From: Rostratula benghalensis
Lineage: Eukaryota > Chordata > Aves > Charadriiformes > Rostratulidae
NCBI GenBank assembly: GCA_013399305.1
Contig: VXAI01000038.1
Span: 3,278,998 to 3,342,997 of the forward strand
DNA: 64,000 nt
Direction of reading: 5' to 3'
The number at the start of each line of letters is the position of its first letter. Within the stretch, counting starts at the first letter, position 1. Positions 12,481 through 24,506 of the stretch are shown here, in pieces. The position numbers and the translations under genes were made by a program. The notes beneath the pieces were generated by a model that saw only the letters and a list, made by a program, of their open reading frames with translations, was not told the origin of the DNA and ran no database searches.

Positions 12481-14079
12481 TTTTGAGTGTGTCTTCTAAG
12501 TCCTCAACTTTCACTTTCTCATCACTACTACTAATTTAGCCCAATATAGTAAGGAAAAGTACATTAAGGGATAAAGAAAATGTGCATTTTCAGAGAGGAT
12601 CCTATAAGTATGTGGATCAGGCAAACAATCCTATTGGAAATTTATGGTTTCCAGTGCCCATGGCCAGATTATAAAACCATCTGGTGTTTTTCAGCAGTTC
12701 TTTAGCTACCTTCTCACACAGAAAATAGAAGTAACATCTACTTCACAGTTTCGTTATGAGATTAGTTTAAAGGGAATGAAAATTATGTATTGCATATTTC
12801 CTGAGAAAAGTCTATATTATACTGATACAAACTTATTTCTGCTTAACTAAAGGTGGGAATTGTCTTGGGTTTCTCCCCCACGAAGTTTACCACTGGTAGC
12901 ATCCTATGGCCAAGTTGCAAGAAAACCAGATGCTAAGGTGTAGATTTCAATGAACTCTGCTATCTTATAATCCTATTTGCAGAAAAAATTGACACTAGTC
13001 TGGTTAATATTGTTATGTTGACATGGCTAACCTGCATGACTTGTCCTTTGACCTTCCATCTGCTCTTCTTTTCAGTATGTAATGGGCGAAGCAAAACATT
13101 GCTGCCTGAAGACACTCTTGGTCATTTCTGCTAAGCCAAACAAAACTTCAATGTAGTTTTAACAGGTTTGTTTATAAAACACTGTGCTATTTTCAAGTAA
13201 GATTTTATTCCAACTAGAAGATTAAATAGTATAGCCTTGGTGGTAACTAAATGCAGAGAAGTCAAAATTTTATGGTTTCTTCAAAATTAAAATTAAGCTA
13301 ATTGATGGCTCTAAATGACAGCTCTGAACACTAAACACAATTTTCTTTCTCTGTGCCTGAAACAGGTATCGTTCAGTCAATGAATGATGAAGATTATCAA
13401 AGGATTGTGTCAAAATGCTTCAGAATAGCTCCATAAAAATAACTCATTTCTTCCGTTAAGCACACACTACTCTTGACTTTACTGTGTAGATATAAAAAGA
13501 TGAGAAGCTAGCACCATTCTACCTGGGCACCCACTCTTTACTTTAATGTATCAATGCCTAGGCAAATATTTCAGTAAATGAAAATTGAGATAAACTTGAA
13601 AATGTAAATCTGGTAATTTTTACTACTTATGTACACCTGCTTCTTTAAGAAATGTTTAACAATAAAGGGTCATTAAGCACTTTGTATATGTATAACCACA
13701 GGTACATAGTGATTGGGGGTTTGCTTTTATCACAGGTCTAATGGCTGAGCAACAGCCAGCAGGTTCAATCAGCAACACAGTTTGGCCCTGCAGTAAAAAG
13801 GATTAATCAGGATATAAACAGCACCTGGGTTCAGCGCAGTAGTCTTGAATGTCTGAAAGCATCCTTTAAACAGCCCCATCCATAGTAAACTGAAGAGGAA
13901 TTGCATCTCTATATTCCATGTCACAATGCATACAGAAGAACATAAAATATTGTTCAACAAGGATTCATTTATTTGTAATGACCTGTACTTTGGTACAATT
14001 CTCTTTGTCTGGAGAGAATCAGCTCTAACCCCTGAGATCTCAGCAATGGAGTGTGCCTACTAAGCTATTTCAGCAAGTT
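12481..14079. other. Non-coding, possible MIR-like remnant inside
   Basis: No coding signal is seen. The 12700-12770 segment has a weak resemblance to the 3' part of MIR-type amniote SINEs and is listed separately. The rest is plain AT-rich DNA. Confidence 0.5.
12700..12770 (+). repeat. Possible ancient MIR-type SINE remnant
   Basis: The order CTACCTTCTCACACAGAAAAT, a run of AGTAACATCTACTTCA, then TTATGAGATTA parallels the conserved end of MIR elements (a CTCATCTGTAAAAT-like segment, ACCTACCTCA-like segment, then TGAGGATTAAA). The match is by eye, gapped and weak. Ancient MIR copies are known in bird genomes, so it is plausible, but chance similarity is not excluded. Confidence 0.2.
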
Positions 14080-14460
14080 TCCCTTGGCTGGAATGACAGC
14101 TCGGAGCAGTCAGTGTGCCCTTTGTCTTTGAAGATTCTTATTTGTTTGCCGTTTCACAGCAAGCAGTTCTGATGAATAGTGCAATTAACCTTTCTGTTAT
14201 TAAAACAATTAATTGCAAAAATTAAAGACATGACAAGGGCTAAATACTAATGCATAAATTATTAGGTTCATGAATTGTAATTATTAATCTATGTACGCTA
14301 ATTGTGAAATAAACAAAGAGGACAAATTGTAAGCAGGAGTCAGTGTTAGAATTGATGGCCGTTTGTTTTGTTTTTGAAAAGAGAAATGCACCATTTTATT
14401 CTTGGCATAAAGAATCAATCATACCAAGCCTTAAACTGCAATATTTTTTTCTCTTGTGAA
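14080..14460. promoter_or_regulatory. Candidate conserved non-coding element, homeodomain-rich
   Basis: Between 14160 and 14320 more than a dozen TAAT/ATTA cores occur in non-repetitive sequence, including the 10-base palindrome CAATTAATTG at 14206-14215, a typical paired-homeodomain-type site. An AACAAAG SOX-like word follows near 14312. All frames are closed. This looks like the core of a developmental enhancer or an ultraconserved-type element. Target gene and conservation cannot be read from this window. Confidence 0.35.
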
Positions 14461-17400
14461 TGGCTTAGGATGCAAAGATTTCCAAAGTTTAGTTTTATTT
14501 CTAGAGGACCATAAGTTTACATTAATGAAATCTACTTGCCAAACCCCATTACATTTCAATGTAAGTAGATCCGTCTAAACTATGCCTGCAGAGAATTCCT
14601 ATGAAGTTTTCACATCATGTAGCTAGAATTCAACCAAGTATTGTAGAATTCTTATAACAATGTGATATTGAAGTGTTATGAGATATAATACAGCATAAAA
14701 ATGCTGATCAGAAACATGGCTGTAAGACACTCACAGGATTAATAGCAACACTGACTTGTGGAAGAAGCACCTGGCTCAAACACACACACAGATGTGCTAC
14801 TGAAGGACACGTTTCCTAGGGAAGCCATGTGGATAGACCTAGTCAATAAATTAAATTTTTATTTTCCTGTAGAACATTTCAGGATTTCAACAGTTTCATA
14901 ACTTCTAACCTCAGAGTCAGGGATATACCTACTTTTCTACATTTATCCCACTGCTTTGTGCCAGAGATAATGAAAAGAACAATAATTAACACTCAAATTA
15001 TCTATTGTTTCTTGCCATTTAGAAATTGTCTCATCTATTTGTCCTCCTCCTTCTCCCATTCCCCCTAAACAGACACTCCTCCTGAGCGTGGAACCACCTT
15101 TCATGGGGTCACTGCCTTAGCTGTGATGTTGCCATAGCAGGATTCAAACAGTTGACCAATGGTCTCATGAGACAATTGACAGCAGGGCACTGACTGCTTT
15201 CAGAAGAGTTTTACATCCCTGTAGCCTGACAGAGTTGCTTCCTTCCTTCCAAGCTCTCAATATGAGGTTGCCTCTAACAAGTTTTAAATGGCTTTATCAA
15301 TAAAAACAAACTAAAACAACCCCACCATAGAAAGGCACAGTTAGAAAAAAACAGCTAAGTAGTTGTGCCTATAAAGTATATCTACCGTGAGGTAGAAATG
15401 TTTTGCTTTGTCAGTCTTTGAGATTCAAAAGTTGGATAATGATGATGTTAAAACCCACGTTGTCAGAGACCTTTTGCATTAGAAGAAAAGCTTCAAAGAA
15501 CTGTCAACGTGCTGAAGTCAGGACATTTTGCTCTGAATAGACCATCCTGTCATAGTTCTGGAAAGCAAAGCAGACTTTTCTGCTTGTAACCAGGTCCCAC
15601 TTCACGCACCACTTCCCTCTGCAGGTCTCCTTTGGTACCATACCCAGCTCTGTTGTCACTGACATGTAGCTCACAAAGGATGAAAACATTGAAAACTAGA
15701 GTGAGCAGTCCTCAAAGAGCTATCAGACAGTCATTGGTCAGCTCATCACTTCTTCTTGCAATTGGCCACCCGACTGCAAAATTTCAAACAAATTGTCCTG
15801 AAAGCTAAATGGTATACTTAAAGAGTTTCCCACCTGGTTTTGCACCATAGCTCAGGAAATTTTTCAAATGCTTGTGCAATCCACTTATTGCCTTTGAATT
15901 TATAGCTATTGTGCAGCATAAAGTATGAAAAAAAAAAAAAAAAGTCTTCCAATTAATTTAAAAAAAATAACAAAAACCTATCTCACATTTTCTTGGCCTG
16001 AACATTATGTGAAAGGAGTTGAAGTCCTCCAGAATATGCTTCCTCTTCTAAGAGACATAATTGTAGTACTAACAACTTGTGGTACCTGCACAAGGTGATA
16101 CTGAGAATGGGGTTTGTTCTGATGACTTGGTTACAAAGTACTGGGCAAGCCACTCTATTGCTTGAAGACTTCTTTTTTGTTTTGTTTTGTTTTCCCCTCT
16201 ATGTGTTATGCTCCATCCACCCTTAATTTCAGCAGTGCTGTGATGTGTCTCTAATTCTTATCCTGTCTAGGATCCTACATCCCATCTCAGGCACTGGAAA
16301 TGCAAAAACCTCAGTGCTGGCAATGAAGGTGGGGAAGGGTGGCAGGGCTTGGGAAGCAACTGCCTCTGTCAGAGCAATCACGACAATATTTGAGTCAGCT
16401 TTACTCGAATTCCTGGTTTTCCTCTTAGATTTAAAAGCCTAACTACCATGTTTTCAGCTGCAGTATCTTGAGAAAACTACTCATCAGTCTCTTAATAATT
16501 TTCAAGGCAGAGGTGGCCCTATGTGGTAGCTTCAGAACTCCGCATCCTCTTGGTACAGCTGCACAAGTACAGTAACCAATAACAAGAAGCATCTCATCTT
16601 CCTTTTAGCATGCAGTATATGGGACCGATAAATGGCATTGGTTTCGTAATTAACTTTTCACAAGGACAGAACTACAGAAAACATTAATAATAAGTTCTCA
16701 ATAGTGAAACCAAATTCCTGGCTACCTTCTCATTTTTTTGATTTCTTTGTTCTCTGTACACCATTACAATTTATGCATTTATTCATGCTAAAGATAGAGC
16801 TAAAAAGAGCAACAGTATAGTACACATTCTGAAAATAGCCGTATCACTGAGAAGAAGGTATGGTTCAGGCATTTTCCCACATTTAATATAAGTGTTTTGT
16901 GCTTGAATGTCAATGCAAGAAAACATAATCTTGTTACAATATACAAAGTTATTATATATTGGCCCTTCCTAAAATACAGTTTACTAGAGCGTGGCAGGTG
17001 GCAGGCAGGAGGATGAAAACTGTAACAAGCAATTACATTACAGTTTTTTTTCACCTTCAGTTTCATTAGCTACATTTCTTCATATTTTAATCTGATCTTT
17101 TTAATAATGTGTCAGGACTGACACCCCAGTGGACACGAAGCTCAGAATGGTCACAGTTGAGTGAAAGCATCTATTTAATTTTTTTTTCAACTAGTTTTAA
17201 AAATTAATTTATCTGATTTCTCAGGCTATTATATAAAATTTGTTGAATTTTGTGTATTGCTAATAGGGACCTTCCTTGTATTTGTGCTCAGTATTGCCTA
17301 GATGAGGTTTTTCTAATACTTGCTGATGGCTGATTAAAGAAATAATGAAACAGTGACAAAAGTCAATTCTGCATAGCTCCTGCGAGGCCTCAAACACATC

Positions 17401-19530
17401 TGGAGTTACATACAGAAGGAAGGCTTCAGAATGGTTTTCAAATCAGTTTTGGAGTACAGAGTGATTTCCCCAGTTCAGTTCTTGTCCTCACCACAGAACC
17501 ATGCCTCTAGTCCTGTTGCCGACCCAAAAAGCTGCCTGAGAGGATTTCACAATCAAACAGAAGAGCTTATCAGGCTGATTTTTTAAGGTGTGCCCTCAAA
17601 GCAGGCAAATTAGTTTACCATCTAATCATAATGGAACAGAGGAACAACTTCATAAAATAGGTCAATTATAAAATACCCTCATGAAAACTTCTTAAAGCTT
17701 TTTCAGGCTTTAGGGAGGCTTGCTGAGAGAACCAGAAAAAAAATTCCAATTAAATAAAGCATCTCTCTTCAACATTTTGAATTAGTTTTTTAGTTATTTT
17801 TTGAACAATTTGGTTAACTTCTTAAATCCTGTATGCATTTTGCGTCCCAAGAGACTTGTCAGGGGAACAAAATTGTTAGATTTTTGATGGAAAAATTAAA
17901 GTTTTGAAAGATCTATTTAACCTTTAGTGAAAAATTTTATAGGCAGTTATAGAAACTGATTTCGTTCCCAAGTAAATCCAGATTAGCTATGCTGAATGAA
18001 ACTGCAGTATTAAATGAATGGTGACCAGAATTGATCTTGGTTTCATAATTGTGTAAAAAAATACTAACAGAGAGGTTCCTGGCTGCCAAGAAGTAGTTCC
18101 CTAAGTGTTAGGGCTTGCTGTAGTCAAGAGATTTATTCACTGGATGGATCGGACAAGTATCACAGCTGAGCCCTAGTTTAATTTGGGAAAAAACCATCCA
18201 CCCTTCACCTCTTACACTTTGGATGCAATTTACTTCCCTGTCATTGAAGATCAGTTGTTGGTTTCATGCAAGTGTTTGGAAATAATTTACACTGAACTAT
18301 TTCATTTATGTATCTCAAGATACACTAAAACCCAGTGAATTCAAATAAGCAAATACCTTGGGTCCATACGTTAATTGCAGTATTATCATGTGATAACATG
18401 CGTTAATGATTGTGTTTAACCCAAGCTTGCCATGACTGCTCCTCTTGATGGGAAGAACAATTCTTGGCCTCTTGAGGGCTGTGCAATTTACTAAACATAG
18501 TGCACTGTATACAAGAATATGTAAAAAGAGATAAATTACAGTAGATTTATTGTAGCTACTGCACTTTTTTTTCCTATACGTACCCAAGTAGGTCAGTTCC
18601 CCTAAGCTGTTGAAGCTCTAGATAAGGATGGACTAAAACTTTTGGATTTCACATTTGCGTAATGCAATATAATGCTTTTCAGATCACTAAGCCTTGCCTT
18701 GAGACTATCAGTCACTTCAGATTTCCCAAAACTCAAGTAAATTATGAGTTGGAGGAGATTACAACTGTCATTCTCATCTTTTACACTGCTAAAAGATTCA
18801 TATTTCCAATCTTGGTTATCTTTGCGTACAGTTCAATGCTATATTGTCCTGCCACCTACTAATCAAGATTTGGGAAAAAGATGAATCTGCAAAGTCAAAC
18901 ATATATTTTCCTCTTATCACAGCAGCACAGTTTGTTCCAGGTAAGGAGCTGATGCTGCCACCATAACTATGATTTTTAAGGGGATATGTAAGTTACCTAT
19001 AAAATTTTGCTCTGGAACGAAATTACTGTGCAAGTTTATTAGGTCAGGAAACTTTTGGGGTTTTATTCTAATGGTACGATTTTAAAAGAAAGAGATTTGC
19101 GGAGGTAGTATTTCAGACAGTTCTTTCTTTTTTTTTAAATCCAAAGAGTTTTGTTTCCAAAACTATTCCATAAAAGTTCTGGGTGCTGTTGAACAAAATA
19201 CACTGTTTTACATAAGCAAAATACTTATGTAATGTGCAATGATTTGTTAACATTTTGAACTGCCGAAATTTTAATCAAGTAGGGGCCTGATCATCAAACA
19301 TATTCCCTGACTTCTATGGAAAACTCAGAATTCCAGGTTTTTAATTCTCAGTTTTGATAATATTATCTTAGTACTTAATCCAATCTTTTTTGCTTATTCT
19401 TAACACATTAAGAAAGCCTGTGAAAGATTAGTGAGAAATGAATACGAAGATTAAAAAAAACCCTAAACCAATGCAACAAAAAACCTGCCAATAACAAGTA
19501 TTGCCTCGTCTTCCTCGATTCAGAAAAGTA
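14461..19530. other. Non-coding, no recognised element
   Basis: AT-rich DNA without convincing exons or repeats. Contains a short CA repeat at about 14780-14791 and an A16 tract at 15928-15943. An X-box-like word (GTTGCCATAGCAGG) lies at 15128-15141. Open frames such as 16800-17066 and 18315-18587 on the minus strand carry no recognisable domain. Confidence 0.55.
15928..15943. repeat. Poly-A tract
   Basis: A run of sixteen A with no recognisable retroposed copy next to it. Confidence 0.85.
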
Positions 19531-20180
19531 CAAGATGATTACTATGAATGTGCTTAACTTGTTTTATTGCCTCTTTCCCATGCTGCCAAAGCCTGATGAG
19601 CATTTCTCCCTTCCCTTGCTAGGACTCTGTTGCAGATCCCTGCCTTTCCCATGCTCTCACGCTGGGTCAGGAGGATCTCCACCCTGCATTCAAGCCACTC
19701 AAGCTGTATCTGAGTTCCTTGAGACAGACATGACAGCTTGCAGAGCTGCAGCTACAGCCTGCACCAGCCCCAAACTCCTATCTCCTTGGGAAAGGAATGT
19801 CCCTTCCTCAACCCAGGAGCCATGGTCTCTGTCTGCCTGGACGCAGGGAAAAGTATCATCCGCTGAAGAGGAAACTCATCATGATTACAGCTCTTTCTGA
19901 ATCTAAAGCAGAGGTAGATCATATGACATTAAAGCGGATCAAGAAGAGAGAAAAGAATTCTTCAGCTCCTATGGCTGTGATAATCACTCTGGTTATTTTG
20001 GGGTGTTGTTTTAGAAGCATAACAAAGAACAAAACTTCCTCTTTGGAAAACCTTTCAAAACCTTCATTGTCCTGGCAACATCTGTTGAGAGTACTTGAAA
20101 AACAGACTCAAATCAGAATTGCACTTCTGATAGCTAATGTACTTGCCAGCTTTAAAAATCCAGTTGAGTAATGAACTATT
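19531..20180. other. GC-richer patch with overlapping open frames
   Basis: Two plus-strand frames overlap here, 19535-19900 (121 codons) and 19797-20171 (124 codons). They use different phases across the overlap and neither product has a domain I know. The first is cysteine/serine/proline-rich, as random translation of GC-rich DNA tends to be. No promoter, splice-site pair or polyadenylation context supports a gene. An unrecognised lncRNA exon or old mobile-element piece is possible. Confidence 0.25.
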
Positions 20181-22324
20181 GCTTTCTAATTGACACCTTC
20201 TGTTTCCCTCACCTCTATTAATTCTTCTCCCTATAGAAAAACAAAAACATTTTTATGCCTTCTTTCCAGCTTAAATTATTTTCTGAATAATAGAAAATAT
20301 TTTCAACTCTGAAGAAACACTTCCCCCAAAGTCCAGGTGCAACTCATCACATCTCCCACTGATGGTTATGGCTTGAGCAGGAACTGGGGTGGAAGAGAGG
20401 GAAAAGCAGGGAGAGCACACCACCACACTGAAACAAGCAGGAAGACTGGAGCTTGGGAACATTAGAGACTGCCACACATACAGAGAAAGAAAACCTGACA
20501 TTCTGGAAAAAAAACAACAAACCGCCAAAAAACCAACGCAAACAGTATGGGCTTGGCATCTTCCATTTGTTTTCCTATGGTGAAACTGTGGCTAACAGGC
20601 CATTCATACAGTGCGCTGTGCAGAACTCAATTCTTTATGTATTACCTTCAGATTCTCTGTTCAAAAAGTTAACGCATATATTAAAACCAGAGGCAAAGTT
20701 AGCTGAAAACAATTCTCGGTGGAAGAAGAAATTAATTATGCATGATTATTTGGCGGTTGGCTTTCTTCTAACTTTATCTTCAGTGCCAAGCTAAAGGCAA
20801 GGACAACTTTCAGCTGCCCTTTTCAACATATTAGCCCCAATTTCATTTTCCAAATATGTTATCAATATGGTAATTCCACATTTTCCCATCTGTAGACAAT
20901 CCAGTCTTCGTAAAGGTAGCATTATTGCTACAAATATACTGGGGGGAAACTATTTCAATTACTAGAAGACTATGCAACTCCAAGTCTATTTATTTCAATT
21001 TATTCAACTGTCTTGATATATTCGTGCATAGAACTTTTATAAAGAATGAATAAATTCACCTTGAAATTGTACCAATCGACTTTGGCTGGGCTAGGCTGCA
21101 CGATGGAATCAGAATCACTTTTGAAATAAGCCCTGACAATGCTGATCAAAACAAAGTGGCTACTCATTTATTAAAGTGACAGCTCAGCAATGGTTTCAAG
21201 CTAAGGGATGACGTGGCCTGGGGTGTTAGCTATGGCCTGGGGTGATAACTGCGGCCAGAAGCTTTTTTACCAGTTGCAAACTCTGAAGCTGCATCTGACG
21301 GTGTGACATTTCCTCAGGCTCCTGCACCTGCCTGGATGTCAAGCAGCTGGTGTGAGCACTGTCACCCATTTTAGATTGTTATTCCCCAAGTGACAAGTTT
21401 GCCCTGAGACTACATACATGAAATTGATCCTTTTTGCCTTTGTTATAAGCCATTCAGTCATGGATGAAGTATGCACAAAAAGCTCATTTTACACATTTGT
21501 CATACTACTTATCTACAACTGCAATGAGGCATCACTGGAAATACAATATAAAACATGAGACATTACAAACTTTGAGCCTAAGAGCTTGAGTTTCTCAGAT
21601 TTATACAGCAATAGGTTTAGTGCTATTCTCCTTTGAATGTTCCAAGCACAGGATTGCTATAGCAACCCATATCCCGCTTTAAAATCAATAGCAATTCAGC
21701 CAAGACAAGCTGTTAAACCAGTGTAACAGGTAGGAATGTGCTTCCCCAGTTCATTGCAGGTGTTGCTACAATGGAAGTTTAAGTTAAAGGAGGAATCAGA
21801 AACTTCCCATATGATTTTGGAAAACAAGGCAGAGGACTAGAGGGATGAATAACAGCGAATCTGGATTTGAAAAAGGGCTTAACTGAAAGCAGCAGAGCTC
21901 GTGAGCAAGTCAAACAAAGACTCCCGATTGTATTCTTTCAGCTTTTTTAAAGAACAGAGTTGAGCTTGTGTGAATCTGTGCTTTCCTCAAGTCAGTTTTA
22001 GCCTTTCTACTGTGCAGAAAAAGTTCTATAAAATGCAGCTACAGCACTGCTGCTCCATTGAGTCATTGCAAAAGGGAACCCCAACAACGCAGAATGAGTT
22101 CATGTGCAAGATTTACTGTTTCTTTCACGATGAGAAGAATGTAGTGTTTGCAGTAATATATCATGTCCATTTGAAGCTACTACTAAATGCTAGCAGTTCT
22201 AAAATGTATGTAATGATTAAGAAATTTTCTTCTGAAAAAAATTCAAATAGCTCGTTATCTTATAATTTACTTTTCCTTCTTAATACTTTTAATTACTAAT
22301 TTCAAATTGTGGGGCGTGGAAGTA
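20181..22324. other. Non-coding with a small imperfect tandem duplication
   Basis: No coding signal is seen despite short open frames at 20271-20794 on both strands. A 19-base imperfect tandem repeat (TGGCCTGGGGTG core at 21214 and 21233) and a 12-base palindrome (TTGCTATAGCAA, 21654-21665, resembling an RFX half-site pair) are the only notable items. Confidence 0.5.
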
Positions 22325-22419
22325 GAGACCTGATCTAGGTATTCCTGCTCTGGCAGGGGGATTGGACTTGATGATCTTTCAAGGTCCCTTCCAATCCCTG
22401 ATAGTCTGTGGTTCTGTGA
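22325..22419 (+). mobile_element. CR1 non-LTR retrotransposon, 3' tail fragment
   Basis: The block carries hallmarks of the CR1 3' untranslated end in the forward orientation: a GATCTAGGTATTCCTGCTC-type segment, GGCAGGGGGATTGGACTTGA, then GATGATCTTTCAAGGTCCC, ending in a TTCTGTGA-type terminal repeat unit. Only the last ~95 bases are present, which is usual because CR1 copies are strongly 5'-truncated by target-primed reverse transcription. It has no coding capacity. Confidence 0.85.
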
Positions 22420-22588
22420 GAGGAAATCAGTATGTAATGTTTATAGGCTAAGTGTCCAACTAGTATTATCTTTTTCCGTACCGCCTTGCAAATCTTCTGT
22501 ATGTGATCTTGGAAAGTGCTCCATTCTGGCACACGTGCTCACACGCACATAGACCATCTTAAAAAAAAAAAAGGAAAAGAAATGGGCA

Positions 22589-22612
22589 CCTGTGCAGAAA
22601 CCTGTGCAGAAA
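22589..22612. repeat. 12-base perfect tandem duplication
   Basis: CCTGTGCAGAAA is repeated twice head to tail, probably by replication slippage. Confidence 0.9.
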
Positions 22613-22659
22613 CAGAGTCCATCAATTTGTATGTGACTTTCTGACCTGAAAATATTATT

Positions 22660-22679
22660 CCTTGAAACTCCTTGAAACT
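22660..22679. repeat. 10-base perfect tandem duplication
   Basis: CCTTGAAACT is repeated twice head to tail, 47 bases after a separate 12-base duplication. Confidence 0.9.
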
Positions 22680-24213
22680 GTCTCTCTTTTCCACAAATGT
22701 TTACAGTAAATTGCAAGCATTCATCCAACAGTTTCAGAATAAACTTCACAGTAGATATACACACCTTGGTGTGTACCCTGCAAAAGGTGAAATTAAGATG
22801 TGCTTATTTCCTTATAACAAGGAAGTACTGATTCAGGGAATTACAATGTCAGTGCAGAAATAAATAGCAATTTTCAGACATTTGTATGCATTTGAAAACT
22901 GTATTAAATAATGAGCATAAACTGAAGAACCACTCAGCATCTATGCTAATATTTTATATTATTCTACCTATTGACACAGAAAGATAAAATTACATTCTAC
23001 GTCTACCTTCCTCCTCAAACCCACGAAGCTAAACAAACTATCACCCAATCCAGGGTAACTACTGTACAAGTTTCCTACTATCAAGGGAAATCCTTCTGAC
23101 AATAAAAATGATGCATTTAGGTAAAAGGTGGAAGGAAAATTGGCTACAAGTAGTACATCAAGAAACTGGCAAAAAACACAAGAAAAGCAAAAAATTACCC
23201 TCAACACAATGGCACAGACTGAATGAACCAGTATTTCTTTGATGATTCCAACCTCTCGGGTTTTTATTACTGTTGCCACATATTGAGCTCTGGGAATTTA
23301 GTCCAGCGAACAATCAGTTCTCTTTTTAAGGTGCGCTCTGTTATGTGAAAAATCCTTTAATGGATTTACTCTACATTTGTAGGTTGAAAGAATCTCCCTT
23401 CCAAAAGAGTCTCCTGAATGAAAACATGTAAGTTGTCCTGGTGCGGATTGCATGTTATCCTGAAGCTTGTATTTAAAAAAATTACAGAAGATGGTAATAC
23501 TTAGATCATTTTCTTACATCATTAAATCTTCAGTCTGGTTCTCAATTCAGTTTGCATCTTGGCATAGAAGTTTCTATTACCCTATGTTAATTCATCCCAT
23601 TAATCCTAAATTTATCTGCAGGAGGTAGATAACCCTTTCTTCTCTGTATTTGCAATAAATAATTTTACTTGGGCCTTTCTGGGAAAATGTCCAGGTGTTG
23701 CATCTGTGTTAAGTCACAAGGCTTCCAGAGACAGTGGGAGAAAAAGTTCATTATCATTTTTGACCCTTGGTAAAAACCATGTCCTTAGGGTTATTAGGTG
23801 TTCCTGTCTGGCAAAAGTAAAGCTCCATATTTCAGCCTGAACTTGTTTAGTAAATTGCTTGAGCTCTCTTGGTGTTTTCACATTGAGAGGAGTACACAAG
23901 GGAAAGAAAAGTCATTTTAAGGAAGACTGCAGGTAGTGCTGTGCAGGGACAAAAGAAAGACCACTGAGCTTTCTTCTATAACCACTACCAAACCTAAGGT
24001 ATATTCACCACTTCATATGTGAAACGGACAGTGTCCTAATCTTTTCCCTTCCAAAAAGAACACCTGGCACTGTGCATGTCCTTGTACTGTTCTCATTTGT
24101 ACCTCAGACCTTCACACCCAGAAAGAGCACTAACAGTGCAGTCTCCTTCCAGATCACCTCAATTTACACATACTCAGAAATCACATCCTGTTTAGCTACG
24201 TGATGTTCTGCAG

Positions 24214-24506
24214 TCACAGAATGGATGGGGTTGGAAGAGACCTTAAAGAGCACCCAGTTCCAACCTCCCTGCCATAGGCAGGGACACCTCCCACTAGACC
24301 AGGTTACTCAAAGCCCCATCCAGCCTGGTTTTGAATACTCCCAGGAACAGGGCATCTGCAAATTCTCTGGGCAACCTGTGCCAGTGTCTCATCACCCTCA
24401 CAATTAAGATTTTCTTCCTAATATCTAATCTAAATCTCTCCTCTTTCACGTTAAAACCAATACCTCTTGTTCTAGTGCTTCACTCCCTGATAAAGATTCC
24501 CTCCCT
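24214..24506 (-). mobile_element. CR1 non-LTR retrotransposon, 3' end fragment
   Basis: Reading the plus strand, the block opens with CACAGAATGGATGGGGTTGG and continues with AGACCTTAAAGAGCACCCAG, CTCCCTGCC...GGGACACCTCCCACTAG, then GGGCAACCTGTGCCAGTGTC and TTCTTCCTAATATCTAATCT. This is the reverse complement of the well-known CR1 3' end, so the element lies on the minus strand and is truncated at its 5' side near 24506. It covers the 3' untranslated region and the edge of the region just after the reverse-transcriptase frame. Short open frames across it (24225-24407, 24331-24603) are by-products. Confidence 0.93.

Larger units (their letters stand above)
22420..24213. other. Non-coding with two short tandem duplications
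   Basis: Two perfect duplications lie within 100 bases (22589-22612 and 22660-22679). An A tract precedes them (22561-22572). Open frames on the minus strand at 22968-23279 and elsewhere have no recognised homology. No gene is seen. Confidence 0.5.

Noticed and set aside
19535..20171. Two overlapping plus-strand open frames of 121 and 124 codons
   Set aside because: They use different phases in the overlap, have no recognisable domain and lie in GC-richer DNA where open frames are expected by chance.
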